From assembly GCA_964591605.1 (NCBI GenBank), contig CAZQEN010000046.1:1-30388 (forward strand): DNA of 30,388 bases. Direction: 5' to 3'. A model generated the notes under the pieces. The model saw only the letters and a program-made list of their open reading frames with translations. It did not search any database and was not told where the DNA came from. The position numbers and the translations under genes are program-made. This DNA comes from CAYLLT01 sp964591605. GTDB lineage: Bacteria; Planctomycetota; Phycisphaerae; UBA1845; PWPN01. Shown here in pieces: positions 8,446-16,998 of the stretch; position 1 is the first letter of the stretch, and each line of letters opens with the position of its first letter.

Positions 8446-9741
8446 TCAGTGGCGTCGCCGGGCCAGCAGGAGTCCGCCGGCGATGGGCAGCATCGCCAGA
8501 AGCCCTTGTCCGCATAAGGAGGTGGGTGGAAGGACAGGCGGAGGGGAGGCGTCTGATGCGGCGTCATCGGCATCGGGCTCAGCACCGGCCACCTGCTCAT
8601 CGGGCGGACCGATGTAGCGGACGCACCGCACGGCGCCGGTGAAGAGTTCGCACCAGGCCAGCGTCCCATCCGACAGCATGGCAAGATCGACGGGCCCGCC
8701 TTCGCCCTGAACGAGGAGCGTATGCTCCACCACGCGGTCGCCCTCGAGCCGGGCCCGGAACAGGCCGCCACTCGTGAAGTCCAGATGCAGCAGGTCTCCT
8801 CGATACTCCGATGAGAACTGACTGCCATTGTAGATGAGGCAGCCGGCGATGGAGGATCCCTCGTCGTGATAGGCATAGAGGGGGTTCACGAATCCCCCGG
8901 CCGGGGCATCGGGACCGATGCCCTCATGCAGGGGCCAGCCGAGGTTGGCGCCGGGGCCGACCAGATTGATCTCCTCGCGGCGCTGCTCGTCGCTCGATCC
9001 GACGTCCATGACGAACAGACGGCCATCGGGGGCAAAGCAGAACCGGAACGGGTTCCGCAGACCCAGGGCGTAGACCGAGCGGGGTGCACCGGTGGGCGTC
9101 TGGAAGGGATTGTCGTTCGGAACCGTGCCGTCGACCCGAACACGGCAGATCTTGCCGGCGAGCGTGGCGAGCGACTGACTCGAGGCGGTCTGGCCGTTGT
9201 CCCCGACGCTGAAGTAGAGCATCCCGTCGGGCCCGATCCGCACGCATCCGCCGTTGTGGACAAAGCCCCGGGTGGGGATGCCGTCGCGGATCACCACTTC
9301 GTCCACGCCGATGCCGTCCTGATCGCGCAGGCGCAGGATCCGCTGCTCGACGGTGGAGACGGTGGCGAAGACGTAGACGTAAGGGTGGGTCTCAAACTCT
9401 GGATGGAGCGCCAGTCCGAGCAGGCCGCATTCGCCGTCGGTGATGACGTCAACCCGGGCCCACGGCGTCACCTGCGCGGCGGCAATGTCCACGGTGCTGA
9501 TGGCCCCGCCGCGCTGGGCCACAAACAGCCGTCCGTCGGGCGCCTGCGCCAGGGCGGTCGGCTGGTCGAATCCGTCTGCCAGCGTGCTGACCTCGAAATG
9601 CGGGCCGGGCTCCGCGGCCCGGCCGACGGCCGCGGACCAGGCCAGGACAACCGTGCCCAGCCACCCTGCCAGAGCGCGGCGGGAGCATCGGGATCCGGTG
9701 CATGCTGTCGGCTTACAGCGTACGGAGGTTTTAACTGGCAT
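8446..9741 (-). CDS. Secreted PQQ-type glucose/sorbosone dehydrogenase (GSDH) family protein with C-terminal anchor-like tail
   Basis: A 431-aa protein from the ATG at 9741. The reading frame extends back to 10614, but that stretch lies opposite the DUF1501 gene and is not coding. ATG 9786 is a possible alternative start. Residues about 20-43 form a signal peptide ending GRAAEP. The mature part is a six-bladed propeller of the soluble aldose-sugar dehydrogenase type: DGFDQPTALAQAPDGRLFVA, CGLLGLALHPEF, VHNGGCVRIGPDGMLYFSVG (His of the PQQ site), YALGLRNPFRFCFAPDGRLF and NLGWPLHEG. The tail, after an Asp/Ala/Pro-rich linker, is CGQGLLAMLPIAGGLLLARR followed by RH: a Cys-Gly, a hydrophobic helix and Arg residues, resembling C-terminal sorting signals. 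The substrate is unknown. It is last in a likely three-gene operon. Confidence 0.85.
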   Translation of the reverse strand: MPVKTSVRCKPTACTGSRCSRRALAGWLGTVVLAWSAAVGRAAEPGPHFEVSTLADGFDQPTALAQAPDGRLFVAQRGGAISTVDIAAAQVTPWARVDVITDGECGLLGLALHPEFETHPYVYVFATVSTVEQRILRLRDQDGIGVDEVVIRDGIPTRGFVHNGGCVRIGPDGMLYFSVGDNGQTASSQSLATLAGKICRVRVDGTVPNDNPFQTPTGAPRSVYALGLRNPFRFCFAPDGRLFVMDVGSSDEQRREEINLVGPGANLGWPLHEGIGPDAPAGGFVNPLYAYHDEGSSIAGCLIYNGSQFSSEYRGDLLHLDFTSGGLFRARLEGDRVVEHTLLVQGEGGPVDLAMLSDGTLAWCELFTGAVRCVRYIGPPDEQVAGAEPDADDAASDASPPPVLPPTSLCGQGLLAMLPIAGGLLLARRRH

Positions 9742-9866
9742 AAGCCGTTGATCCACACCCTTTCTATGCTCCGGGATGATTCTCATGATTCCCACTGCCT
9801 CCCTGCCCGACCTGCCCGGACTCATGAGAGCACCCGACGGGCCCGCCGTGGACGGTCGGTCTGGTC

Positions 9867-11072
9867 TTACATGAACAGGGACGAGCCCACCTGGGTATCG
9901 TAGGTCTCGCCGTCGATCTGGAAGACCGGAGCGGGATCGAAACCCAGCCAGTTCTGGATGACCTGCCCGAAGACCGCGCGGAAGTCGACGTAATACGGCA
10001 GCGACCGCTCGTTGAGATCGGCCGTGGTCACCGCCTGGCCGTGGAGGCGGCCGTTCACCCGCGGTCCGGCCAGGATCATGTGGCTGCCGTAGCCGTGATC
10101 GGTGCCGGGGCTGCCATTCTCCTCGTTGCGCCGTCCAAACTCCGTGTAGAAGCATACACAGGTTCGCTCCCACTGCCCGATGGCGATCATGTCGCTGACG
10201 AACTGCTGGAACTCGTTGTTGAGCCGCGGGAAGAGGGTCTGGTTCGCGGTGTTCTGCGAGCCGTGGGTGTCGAAGCCGCCGTAACTGAGCTTGAGCACGC
10301 GGGTACCCAGGCCGGCGGAGACGAGCTGGGCCGCCCGGTAGAAGTCGCCGCGGGCGTTTCCGGTGGACGTGAAGCCGCTCGTGCGCGTGCGGAGCAGCTC
10401 GCCCAGGTCGTTGATCCGTCTGTACTGGTCCAGCACGGCCTGCTGACGGGGCGTCTCGCCGGTCTTCATCTGGGCGAGGCGTCCGAAGGCGCTCTGGGCG
10501 CCCTGGCGGTAGGTGCTGTCGGGATAACCGTAGCGCTGCGGGTCGCCGATGGTCCGGGTATCCAGGACGCCGAAGGGGGCGTCGAAGTACGTCTGCCGCA
10601 GCCGTTCGTACCATGGTTTACTGGTTCCCACCCCCGACCCCAGATTCCGCACGCCGTACTCGTAGATCTCCTGGCTCTCGAAGTGCGAGCCGTTCGAGTT
10701 CGGATAGGCGACCTGCTGCACGATGGCGAGCTGACCCTGGGCGTAGAGCTGGCTGAAGAAGGGGAACAGGTTGCTGATCCCGTAATCGGCATGATCGGGC
10801 AGCGGCGTCACATCGGCCTCGCGCAGAGCGAGCACGGGCCGCCTGGACTGATACGCCGGATTGCGGAACGGGGCGAGGAAGCTGAGTGCGTCCAGCCCGC
10901 CGTTGAGCTGGCACAGGACGAGCAGATTGCCGGTGCCGTCGGCGGTCTGGGCGAAGGTGCTCGCCACCTGGCTCAGCAGCGGATCGGCCAGGGCGAGGGC
11001 GGCGATGCCCCTGCCTGCCTGCTTGAGCAGCCTTCTGCGGGTCAGCGTCTGACATTCCTGACATTCGATCAT
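9867..11072 (-). CDS. DUF1501 family protein, Tat-exported
   Basis: A 401-aa protein with a twin-arginine signal (TRRRLLKQAGRGIAALAL, cleavage near TFAQ about residue 42). Family hallmarks are LVLCQLNGGLDALSFLAP near the N-terminus, LSYGGFDTHGSQNTANQTLF, YTEFGRRNEENGSPGTDHGY and the following GSHMILAGPRVNGRL. DUF1501 proteins have a sulfatase/alkaline-phosphatase-like fold; their biochemical role is not established. They are nearly always paired with a DUF1800 gene, as here (61-base gap, same strand). The product is probably periplasmic or surface located. Confidence 0.9.
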   Translation of the reverse strand: MIECQECQTLTRRRLLKQAGRGIAALALADPLLSQVASTFAQTADGTGNLLVLCQLNGGLDALSFLAPFRNPAYQSRRPVLALREADVTPLPDHADYGISNLFPFFSQLYAQGQLAIVQQVAYPNSNGSHFESQEIYEYGVRNLGSGVGTSKPWYERLRQTYFDAPFGVLDTRTIGDPQRYGYPDSTYRQGAQSAFGRLAQMKTGETPRQQAVLDQYRRINDLGELLRTRTSGFTSTGNARGDFYRAAQLVSAGLGTRVLKLSYGGFDTHGSQNTANQTLFPRLNNEFQQFVSDMIAIGQWERTCVCFYTEFGRRNEENGSPGTDHGYGSHMILAGPRVNGRLHGQAVTTADLNERSLPYYVDFRAVFGQVIQNWLGFDPAPVFQIDGETYDTQVGSSLFM

Positions 11073-11133
11073 GACGTTGCTCTCCGTGCCTATGTGCCAG
11101 GTCGGCGGGCCCGACGCGACGGGCTCTGTCCGC

Positions 11134-12732
11134 TCACCGGCAGATCATGTCCTCGTGCATGGCCATGAGGCGGATCATCTCCCTCACGTGCTGCGGCTGG
11201 TAGCGCGGATCCTCGAGATGGAAGGCCCGCCAGCCGTTCTGGTCGAGCACTTCGATGAAGATGTCCTGTTCAGCCGGCGTGAGCTGCAGGTGGAAGACGG
11301 CGGCGATGGCATCGACGATCCGCTGGCGAACTTCGCGCTGGTTCCATTCACTGGTCGACGGGAGGAGATGATACGGCAGGTCCTCGTCGCGGCTGGGCCC
11401 GTATTCCATCGTGCGGCCCAGGGCGCGGATGCGGCTGAGCACCCACTGGTCCTGGAGCCAGAACTGGTCTTCGCCCCAGCCTTCCACGCCGGGCGGGTTG
11501 AGGAGCTCGTGGCCGGCGCCCTCGAGGTCGGCGGCCAGCCGGTCGAGCACGTAGCCCTGCGAATCTTCGCTGTAGATGTGCATGTCGAGCGTCCGGGCCA
11601 CGCCGACGACGTGCTCGACCGGCGAGCTGATCTGGCTGCCCCGCGCGTCGGGAGAGAACATGGCCCGCGACGTCAGGATGGCGCGGACGACGGGCTCGAT
11701 CTGGAAACCGGCGGCCGCGAAGACGTCCGCGAGTTCCTGGACGAGGGCCTCTGACGGATGATCGTGCACCAGGAAGACAAAGAGATTGCGGGCGACGTAA
11801 CGGGCCGCCTCGGGCTGGGCGAGGGTCAGGTCGATCACGGAACGGTAGTCGTAGTTGGACGGCGTTGACCGGTCCGGGAAGATCGACTTGTCGGTCTCAT
11901 CATGATGGAGGATGTCGAAGATGGGCCGGGCATCCTGGTTTCCCTGCCGATAGAGCGTTATGCCAGTGAAGGCCCGTGCGCCCTCGGCAATGTCGGCCTC
12001 GGTATAGAGCACGTCGCGGCCGAGGGTGAACAGCTCCCAGAACTCACGGGTGTAGTTCTCGTTGGGGTTCTCCTTGGGACTGTTGGCCCCGTCGAGCCAG
12101 ACGAGCATCATCGGATCGATGGTGAGCGCGTTCAGGAACTCCCGATAGTTCCCGAGAGCATACGTCCGCAGCATATTCAGGTGCAGGTTGGACAGGTTGG
12201 CATCCCGCGAGGACAACACGCGGCGCGAGGTGGCAAAGCGATCATGCCAGAACATGGCCAGGTGTTCGAACAGGGGATTGGGGCTCTCGATGAGATACAC
12301 CAGCCACCGCCGGTCGGGATCATCTTCGAACGACTCGGCGAGGGCGGTGACCTCCGCGGGAACGTCCTTGTAGGTGAGCAGGTCATTCACGGTGGCGGCC
12401 AGCCCGGCGGCGACGGCGGCGTCCACCTGTGCGGGCGTCGCCCCGAGTGCGGCGTGGCGCAGAAGGTGGTATGCCTCATCCCGGGTGAGAGTCTCGCGAT
12501 ACGGCTTTGATGACTGGGGATCACCTCCAAACTCGCGGCCATCATCGACCCAATCGTCGCCGCCTCCGCCGCCGTCGCCACCGCCGGCCGGGCCCTGGCC
12601 GTCGCCCGAGCCCGACGGGTCGCCCGGCGTCTGGGAGAGAATGTTCTCACCGCCCGGTCCGCAGCCGCCCGCGATCAAGCCGGCCAGCAGGCACCAGACG
12701 ATCAGCCCTGACGCGTTCCTGCGGTCTTTCAT
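11134..12732 (-). CDS. DUF1800 family protein, predicted lipoprotein
   Basis: A 532-aa protein with a lipoprotein signal (LLAGLIAGGC, Cys about residue 24), then a Gly/Asp-rich linker (residues about 30-66) and the DUF1800 domain. Family motifs seen are LTRDEAYHLLRHAALGATPA, a MFWHDRFATS helix, NLSNLHLNMLRTYALGNYRE, MLVWLDGANSPKENPNENYT and REFWELFTLGRDVLYTEADI. Its function is unknown; with DUF1501 it forms a widespread two-gene module in planctomycetes and some proteobacteria. It is first in the minus-strand operon DUF1800-DUF1501-GSDH. A candidate promoter lies at 12903-12931. Confidence 0.9.
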   Translation of the reverse strand: MKDRRNASGLIVWCLLAGLIAGGCGPGGENILSQTPGDPSGSGDGQGPAGGGDGGGGGDDWVDDGREFGGDPQSSKPYRETLTRDEAYHLLRHAALGATPAQVDAAVAAGLAATVNDLLTYKDVPAEVTALAESFEDDPDRRWLVYLIESPNPLFEHLAMFWHDRFATSRRVLSSRDANLSNLHLNMLRTYALGNYREFLNALTIDPMMLVWLDGANSPKENPNENYTREFWELFTLGRDVLYTEADIAEGARAFTGITLYRQGNQDARPIFDILHHDETDKSIFPDRSTPSNYDYRSVIDLTLAQPEAARYVARNLFVFLVHDHPSEALVQELADVFAAAGFQIEPVVRAILTSRAMFSPDARGSQISSPVEHVVGVARTLDMHIYSEDSQGYVLDRLAADLEGAGHELLNPPGVEGWGEDQFWLQDQWVLSRIRALGRTMEYGPSRDEDLPYHLLPSTSEWNQREVRQRIVDAIAAVFHLQLTPAEQDIFIEVLDQNGWRAFHLEDPRYQPQHVREMIRLMAMHEDMICR

Positions 12733-12902
12733 GGCGTCCTTCCCCCTTGATCAGTCGCGAGCGCATTCCACGACCCTGCACCGGGTCAGGTACTGTCGAT
12801 TCCGTCGGAAGCGGTCCTGAATTATCGGGATTCGGCCCTGCGGCGGGCCCTGTACTCGCTGGAGATTCCCCATGATCTCCAAAGGACCCAGCCTGCGATA
12901 TG

Positions 12903-12931
12903 TCTGTAAAATATGCCTTTACCCAAGTCAA
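12903..12931 (-). promoter_or_regulatory. Candidate sigma70-type promoter for the DUF1800 operon
   Basis: On the minus strand TTGACT (12931-12926) is separated by 17 bases from TACAGA (12908-12903), in an AT-rich island unlike its GC-rich surroundings. It would give a leader of roughly 165 bases before the DUF1800 ATG. The -10 match is only 3 of 6, so confidence is low. Confidence 0.35.
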
Positions 12932-13017
12932 CCACGAATCTCCCTGAAGGAGGGCATTGCATCCAGGCATCTGAGCGGGAGACCGGGTGAAGGCGGCTGG
13001 AGTGCCCCTCCTGGGGC

Positions 13018-13058
13018 TGCGTCCGGGCACGCGTTCCCGGACGCACCGGCGGGCCGGT
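13018..13058. repeat. Two adjacent perfect inverted repeats
   Basis: TGCGTCCGGG (13018-13027) pairs with CCCGGACGCA (13036-13045) around an 8-base loop. It abuts ACCGGC-GG-GCCGGT (13045-13058). No T-run follows on either strand. The pair sits in a divergent intergenic region, so it is not an ordinary transcription terminator. It could be a repetitive extragenic palindrome or a leader structure of the matrixin gene. Confidence 0.5.
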
Positions 13059-13185
13059 GTCCCCGGCCGCCTGTCCAGCGGGTTTGTCTTGACGGCTGCC
13101 GAAGGATAGGTTGGCGAATCATGAAGTCCCCGCGAACCTCGTCGGACGACGCGGTTCCTGCCTTCGTCTTCCAGCGGGGGTGCAG

Positions 13186-15255
13186 ATGCGGACATCATCC
13201 GACCACGCCATGCGTGCGGCCCTCCTGACGGCGATCCTGCCGGGGATCCACTCGTGTACGCCGGCGTCATCGCCTGAACCACCGGCACCGCAGGTGGCAT
13301 ATGCCAGCAACTGCGCGGCGAACGTGGTGGAGTGCTACGACGAGTTCGCCACCGGCGCGGTCAACTTTGTCTCCTACCGGGCCAAAAGCCGCTGGAACAA
13401 GACCCACCTGACGTGGCGGCTGCGAACGCCCCTGCCCGGCCTGAATACACAGGATCAGATCGAGATGCTGGCCAATGCGCTGGAGCGGTGGGCCGAGCAC
13501 ACGGTGCTGACCTTCGAGCGAACCGGCGGTCCGGCGGATCTCGAGATCTCTTTCGCGCCCTCCGAGCACGGCGACGAATACCCGTTCGACGGTCCAGGCG
13601 TACCGGACGGGCACAACATCCTCGGGCACGCGTTCTTCCCCGGCTCTCTGCGGCCCGGGCAGTCCGACCTGGACGAGCGGGAGAACTGGGTGTTCACGCA
13701 GGTGGCGGCCGGGCAGATCGACTTCTTCACGGTGGCCCTGCACGAGACCGGACACGCGCTGGGGCTGGTGCATACCAGCGATCCCCAGGCGGCGATGTAT
13801 CCGGGGTATCACCCGGTGAGCGGCCTGAACGCCACGGACATCGAAAACGCGCAACTGCTGTACGGCAGCCGCGACCTGAGCGTTCTCCCGCAGCCGGACC
13901 CGATTCCAGGACAACTGCCGCCTCCGCCCTCCTTTGACCTTCAACTGAACCCCGACTCCGACGGGGACGGGATTCCCGACTCCATCGAGGTTCTCGTGCT
14001 GGGCAGCGACCCGTTTAGTGCGGACAGCGACGGCGACGGACAGTCCGACTTTGCGCAGACGTTTGTGGAGGGGCGGGATCCGGCGCCGCAGGTGGTGCCC
14101 GGCGATGATACGGATGACGACGGGCTTTCGGACGTGGAAGAACTGAGGCGCGGGACCGATCCCGCCCGGCGCGACACCGACGCCGACGGACTCACGGACG
14201 GGCGGGAGGCGCTCTCGCGCGGGACCGATCCGCTCCGGCCGGATACCGACGGGGACGGCGTCGTCGACGGGCTGGACCCGTTCGCGACCAACGCGGCGTT
14301 CCCGGTGATCTGCGACCCGGTCTGCCCCGCATCGGCCCCGCCGCAGCGGCTGCTGATTGCCAACCAGGGAGGGAACGGTGTGATCGGCTACCAGAACCCG
14401 GCCGGCGTGAACGGCGAGGCCGCACCGGATACGCACCTGAGCGGGCGGAGTACGGCGCTGGGCGGCCCGGTGGACGTGGTCGTAGATGCGGGGGGCGCTC
14501 TGCTGGTCGGCAATGCCGGGACCGGCACCATCACCTCGTACGAGGGCGGCGCGGCGGTGAGCGGCGACCTGTCGCCGGACCGCGTGGTCACGGCCAGCAA
14601 CGCGCTGCTGGATGCCGGGCTGGCCGGGATGGCCTATGACGCGGGAAAGGACCTGCTTTTCGCTGCAATCGGGCGGCAGAATCCGTCCATCGCCGTCTTT
14701 TCGGGCGTCTCGGACAGCTCTTTCACGGGCGACGTGGCGCCGGTGCGGGTGATGACGACGGACGGCGTTCTGACTTCGCCCTCGGGGCTTCACCTGGATG
14801 CGGCGGGGAGTCTGTATGTGGCCGACGCCGACACGGGGACGATCCTCGTGTATGCGGACGCGGCCTCGGCCGACGGCGAGGTCGCTGCCGCGCGGACGAT
14901 CACCGGGAACCCTTCGTTCAGCGGGCTCGCCGACATCTTCGTGGATGCGAGAGATCGGATGTACGTGGTCAACTCGACCGGGCCGCCGCGGATCGACATC
15001 TATCGCAACGCGTCGGCGCTCAGCGGGAGCGTCGCGCCCGACTTCACGCTCACCATCCCCGGGGTGGGCACGCTGACGGGCATCGCGATCGATGACGGCG
15101 GGCGCGGGTACATCGTCGAGAGTGCTCCGAGCCCCGGGCGGATCTACTCGTACGACAACATTGCGACCCTCCACGGGGCGTTCGCTCCGACCCGCACGAT
15201 CGCCGGTCCGGGCACGCAACTCAGCGGGCCGTTCCGCGTGCGTCTCACCTGGTGA
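13186..15255 (+). CDS. Secreted matrixin-like metalloprotease with calcium repeats and a C-terminal beta-propeller
   Basis: A 689-aa protein from ATG 13186; ATG 13210 and ATG 13111 are alternatives. The N-terminus MRAALLTAILPGIHSC looks like a secretion signal, possibly lipoprotein-type with Cys24. The catalytic domain (about 40-235) has HETGHALGLVH (His186, Glu187, His190, His196), followed by a Met-turn AAMYPGYHP; this is the metzincin/matrixin zinc site. Residues about 262-390 carry DSDGDGIPDS, DSDGDGQSDF, DTDDDGLSDV, DTDADGLTDG and DTDGDGVVDG: thrombospondin-type-3-like calcium repeats. The rest is a run of about six propeller blades with the recurring pattern I-x-x-Y/F...G-x-x-x-P-x-R-x-I. 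It is probably an extracellular protease or adhesin. The combination suggests binding to or digestion of polymer or cell surfaces, which is inference. Confidence 0.85.
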   Translation: MRTSSDHAMRAALLTAILPGIHSCTPASSPEPPAPQVAYASNCAANVVECYDEFATGAVNFVSYRAKSRWNKTHLTWRLRTPLPGLNTQDQIEMLANALERWAEHTVLTFERTGGPADLEISFAPSEHGDEYPFDGPGVPDGHNILGHAFFPGSLRPGQSDLDERENWVFTQVAAGQIDFFTVALHETGHALGLVHTSDPQAAMYPGYHPVSGLNATDIENAQLLYGSRDLSVLPQPDPIPGQLPPPPSFDLQLNPDSDGDGIPDSIEVLVLGSDPFSADSDGDGQSDFAQTFVEGRDPAPQVVPGDDTDDDGLSDVEELRRGTDPARRDTDADGLTDGREALSRGTDPLRPDTDGDGVVDGLDPFATNAAFPVICDPVCPASAPPQRLLIANQGGNGVIGYQNPAGVNGEAAPDTHLSGRSTALGGPVDVVVDAGGALLVGNAGTGTITSYEGGAAVSGDLSPDRVVTASNALLDAGLAGMAYDAGKDLLFAAIGRQNPSIAVFSGVSDSSFTGDVAPVRVMTTDGVLTSPSGLHLDAAGSLYVADADTGTILVYADAASADGEVAAARTITGNPSFSGLADIFVDARDRMYVVNSTGPPRIDIYRNASALSGSVAPDFTLTIPGVGTLTGIAIDDGGRGYIVESAPSPGRIYSYDNIATLHGAFAPTRTIAGPGTQLSGPFRVRLTW

Positions 15256-15375
15256 CCGCGGCGGCGCAGCGGACCTGGAACGCCGTCGCGACAGAACGGG
15301 GGATCGCCGGTACGATAATCTGCGGGATGGCACCCGCAGGAGTGCGCCCACAGGGATTCGAGGAGCAGCTTTGCG

Positions 15376-16317
15376 ATGAAGAGGTATTTTCCTCCATATG
15401 ATGGCATCTGGCCCGCACTGGTCACGCCGATGGATCACGCAGACGGGATCAATCTGAAAGCGACGCGCCTTCTGGTCGCGCGCCTGATTGCGGAGGGGGC
15501 GGCGGGGCTGTACGTGTGCGGGAGCACGGGGGAGGCGCCGCTGCTTCGCGTCGAGGAGCGCCGGCTGATCACGGAGTGCGTGATCAGTGAGGTGGCGGGG
15601 CAGATTCCGATCATGGTGCAGGTCGGGCACACCGCGCCGGTCCTGGCGGCGGAGCTGGCGGACCACGCGGCCCGGTGCGGGGCGGACGCCATCAGCGCGA
15701 CGCTTCCGCCGTTCTACTCCTACACGCCGGGCCAGATCGCGGGTTTCTGGGCGAGCCTGACCCGGGGGAACGATCTGCCCTTCTACGGCTACGTGATGCA
15801 CGACCTGGGTCAGAGCCGCAGCCAGGTATACCAGTGGCTGGAGGTGATCGGCCGGGTTCCGCGGCTGGCCGGCCTGAAGTTCACGAATGCGGACGCCCAT
15901 CAGCTCTCGCTGCTCAAGAGCTGGGAGGACGGGCGGCTGAACATCCTGTCCGGGCACGACCAGGGGTATCTGGCGTGCCGGGTCCAGGGGGCGGAGGGGG
16001 CGATCGGGACGACCTACAACATCGCGCTGCCCCTGTGGAGGCAGGTGAGCGACCTGTACGAGGCCGGGGACACGGCCGGGGCCACGAAGGCGATGAGCCG
16101 GTGCTGCGAGGTGGTCGGGCTTCTGACCGGCGGCGGATTCTTCTCGAAGGTCAAGGGCGTGCTGCGGCTGCAAGCCATCGACTGCGGCCTGCCGCGCCCG
16201 CCGTGCCGGGCGGAGGTCGAGCCGCCCGAGGCGGTCATCCAGGAGATTGCCGACCTGATCCGGCGCTATACGCCCGGCCCACCCGGCGGGGCCGCAGGCC
16301 GCGGCGGCACCCGCTGA
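15376..16317 (+). CDS. DapA/N-acetylneuraminate lyase family aldolase
   Basis: A 313-aa class I (Schiff-base) aldolase of the dihydrodipicolinate synthase superfamily. Visible are the phosphate/carboxylate loop CGSTGEAPLL (residues 49-57), a Tyr in the PFYGYVMHDLG segment (Tyr137/139) where family members have Y-N/H-I/V-P, Schiff-base Lys168 in GLKFTNADAHQL, and GAIGTTYNIALPLW. The last two resemble N-acetylneuraminate lyase more than DapA. The substrate cannot be fixed from sequence, because the usual Tyr-x-x-Pro motif is altered. AGGAG lies about 10 bases before the ATG. The gene is 120 bases downstream of the matrixin gene on the same strand, and no sialic-acid uptake genes are visible nearby. 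The C-terminal PPGGAAGRGGTR is disordered. Confidence 0.8.
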   Translation: MKRYFPPYDGIWPALVTPMDHADGINLKATRLLVARLIAEGAAGLYVCGSTGEAPLLRVEERRLITECVISEVAGQIPIMVQVGHTAPVLAAELADHAARCGADAISATLPPFYSYTPGQIAGFWASLTRGNDLPFYGYVMHDLGQSRSQVYQWLEVIGRVPRLAGLKFTNADAHQLSLLKSWEDGRLNILSGHDQGYLACRVQGAEGAIGTTYNIALPLWRQVSDLYEAGDTAGATKAMSRCCEVVGLLTGGGFFSKVKGVLRLQAIDCGLPRPPCRAEVEPPEAVIQEIADLIRRYTPGPPGGAAGRGGTR

Positions 16318-16457
16318 GCCGAGAACCACATGCTGCATCTCACCACGCCTGGCGGGACGGCCGGCCTTCTTCGCAGGCCGGGCCAACCCGCCGAATGCGC
16401 GTGCTCCGGAAGGGAGGGTCGGGCCGGAGCGGGCGGATCGGGTTCGATTTGGGATTT

Positions 16458-16492
16458 GTCCGTTGTCCGTGGTCAGTGGTCCGGGGTTCGTT
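16458..16492. repeat. Degenerate 7-bp tandem repeat, five units
   Basis: Five consecutive heptads read GTCCGTT, GTCCGTG, GTCAGTG, GTCCGGG and GTTCGTT. The phase is strict and the consensus is roughly GTCCGTG. Similar heptad runs occur at 18612-18667 and 22186-22206, all intergenic. Confidence 0.55.
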
Positions 16493-16882
16493 GGGGGCGG
16501 TGGTGGGAGTGTATGACAAGCGCATTGGGTTCGATTTGTCGGCGGGGGTTTGTGGGGCATCGGCGGTTCTCCGGTGCGGAGCATCGCGTGGACTGATCCC
16601 TTGAGAGAACACGTCGGGGGCTCCGAGTGGGCCGCACCCTGCGGAGCGGGGCGTTGCGGTCTGCGGGCCCGGGGGCCAGGGGCGTCGAAAAGAGCTGCGT
16701 CGTGCCTGACTCTCCGGATGGCCCTGGGCGGTCTGGATGCGTCAGATCGAGTCGTGTCTGCCTCGACCGGCTTTTGACTGGTCTGGATGTCGCACGTCCG
16801 CCGGTCGCCACACCCGGCGCGCAGGAACGGTCATACCCCCTGAGGGTCAGCGGCTACGGTGGGATGTCAGCACCGGCCTATC

Positions 16883-16888
16883 TATAAT
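16883..16888 (+). promoter_or_regulatory. TATAAT -10 box upstream of the transglutaminase gene
   Basis: A perfect TATAAT lies about 110 bases before ATG 16999 in otherwise GC-rich DNA. No good -35 hexamer is found 16-18 bases upstream, so it may be a weak or activator-dependent promoter. Confidence 0.35.
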
Positions 16889-16998
16889 GCTCCGTGCGGC
16901 CGCGGGCTCCCCTTGCCGATAGAAGGATGCAGGGCGGCGCGCTGCGCGGGAATGCTCCCGCCAGCTCCGCACGGTGACCGCCGCCCATGGAGTTGACT

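Larger units (their letters stand above)
12733..13185. other. Divergent intergenic region between the DUF1800 operon and the matrixin gene
   Basis: About 450 bases without a supported gene. It holds a candidate minus-strand promoter (12903-12931) and a pair of perfect hairpins (13018-13058). Short ORFs here lack family features and are treated as chance. The matrixin frame is open back to ATG 13111, but that segment lacks a signal-like or domain sequence. Confidence 0.6.
16318..16998. other. Intergenic region with degenerate repeats and a promoter-like -10
   Basis: About 680 bases with only short, low-complexity ORFs that lack recognisable domains. Base composition becomes G/T-rich on the plus strand around 16430-16560. 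The region holds a run of degenerate 7-bp repeats (16458-16492), two copies of GGGTTCGATTTG (from about 16440 and 16527), and a TATAAT (16883-16888) before the transglutaminase gene. Confidence 0.6.

Noticed and set aside
9742..10614. Upstream extension of the sugar-dehydrogenase frame
   Set aside because: Most of it lies opposite-phase within the DUF1501 gene and is Arg/Pro-rich. The signal peptide begins at ATG 9741.
13267..16584. 1105-codon minus-strand open frame
   Set aside because: It is antisense to the matrixin and aldolase genes. The translation is Arg/Gly/Pro/His-rich without domains, typical of a GC-rich shadow frame.
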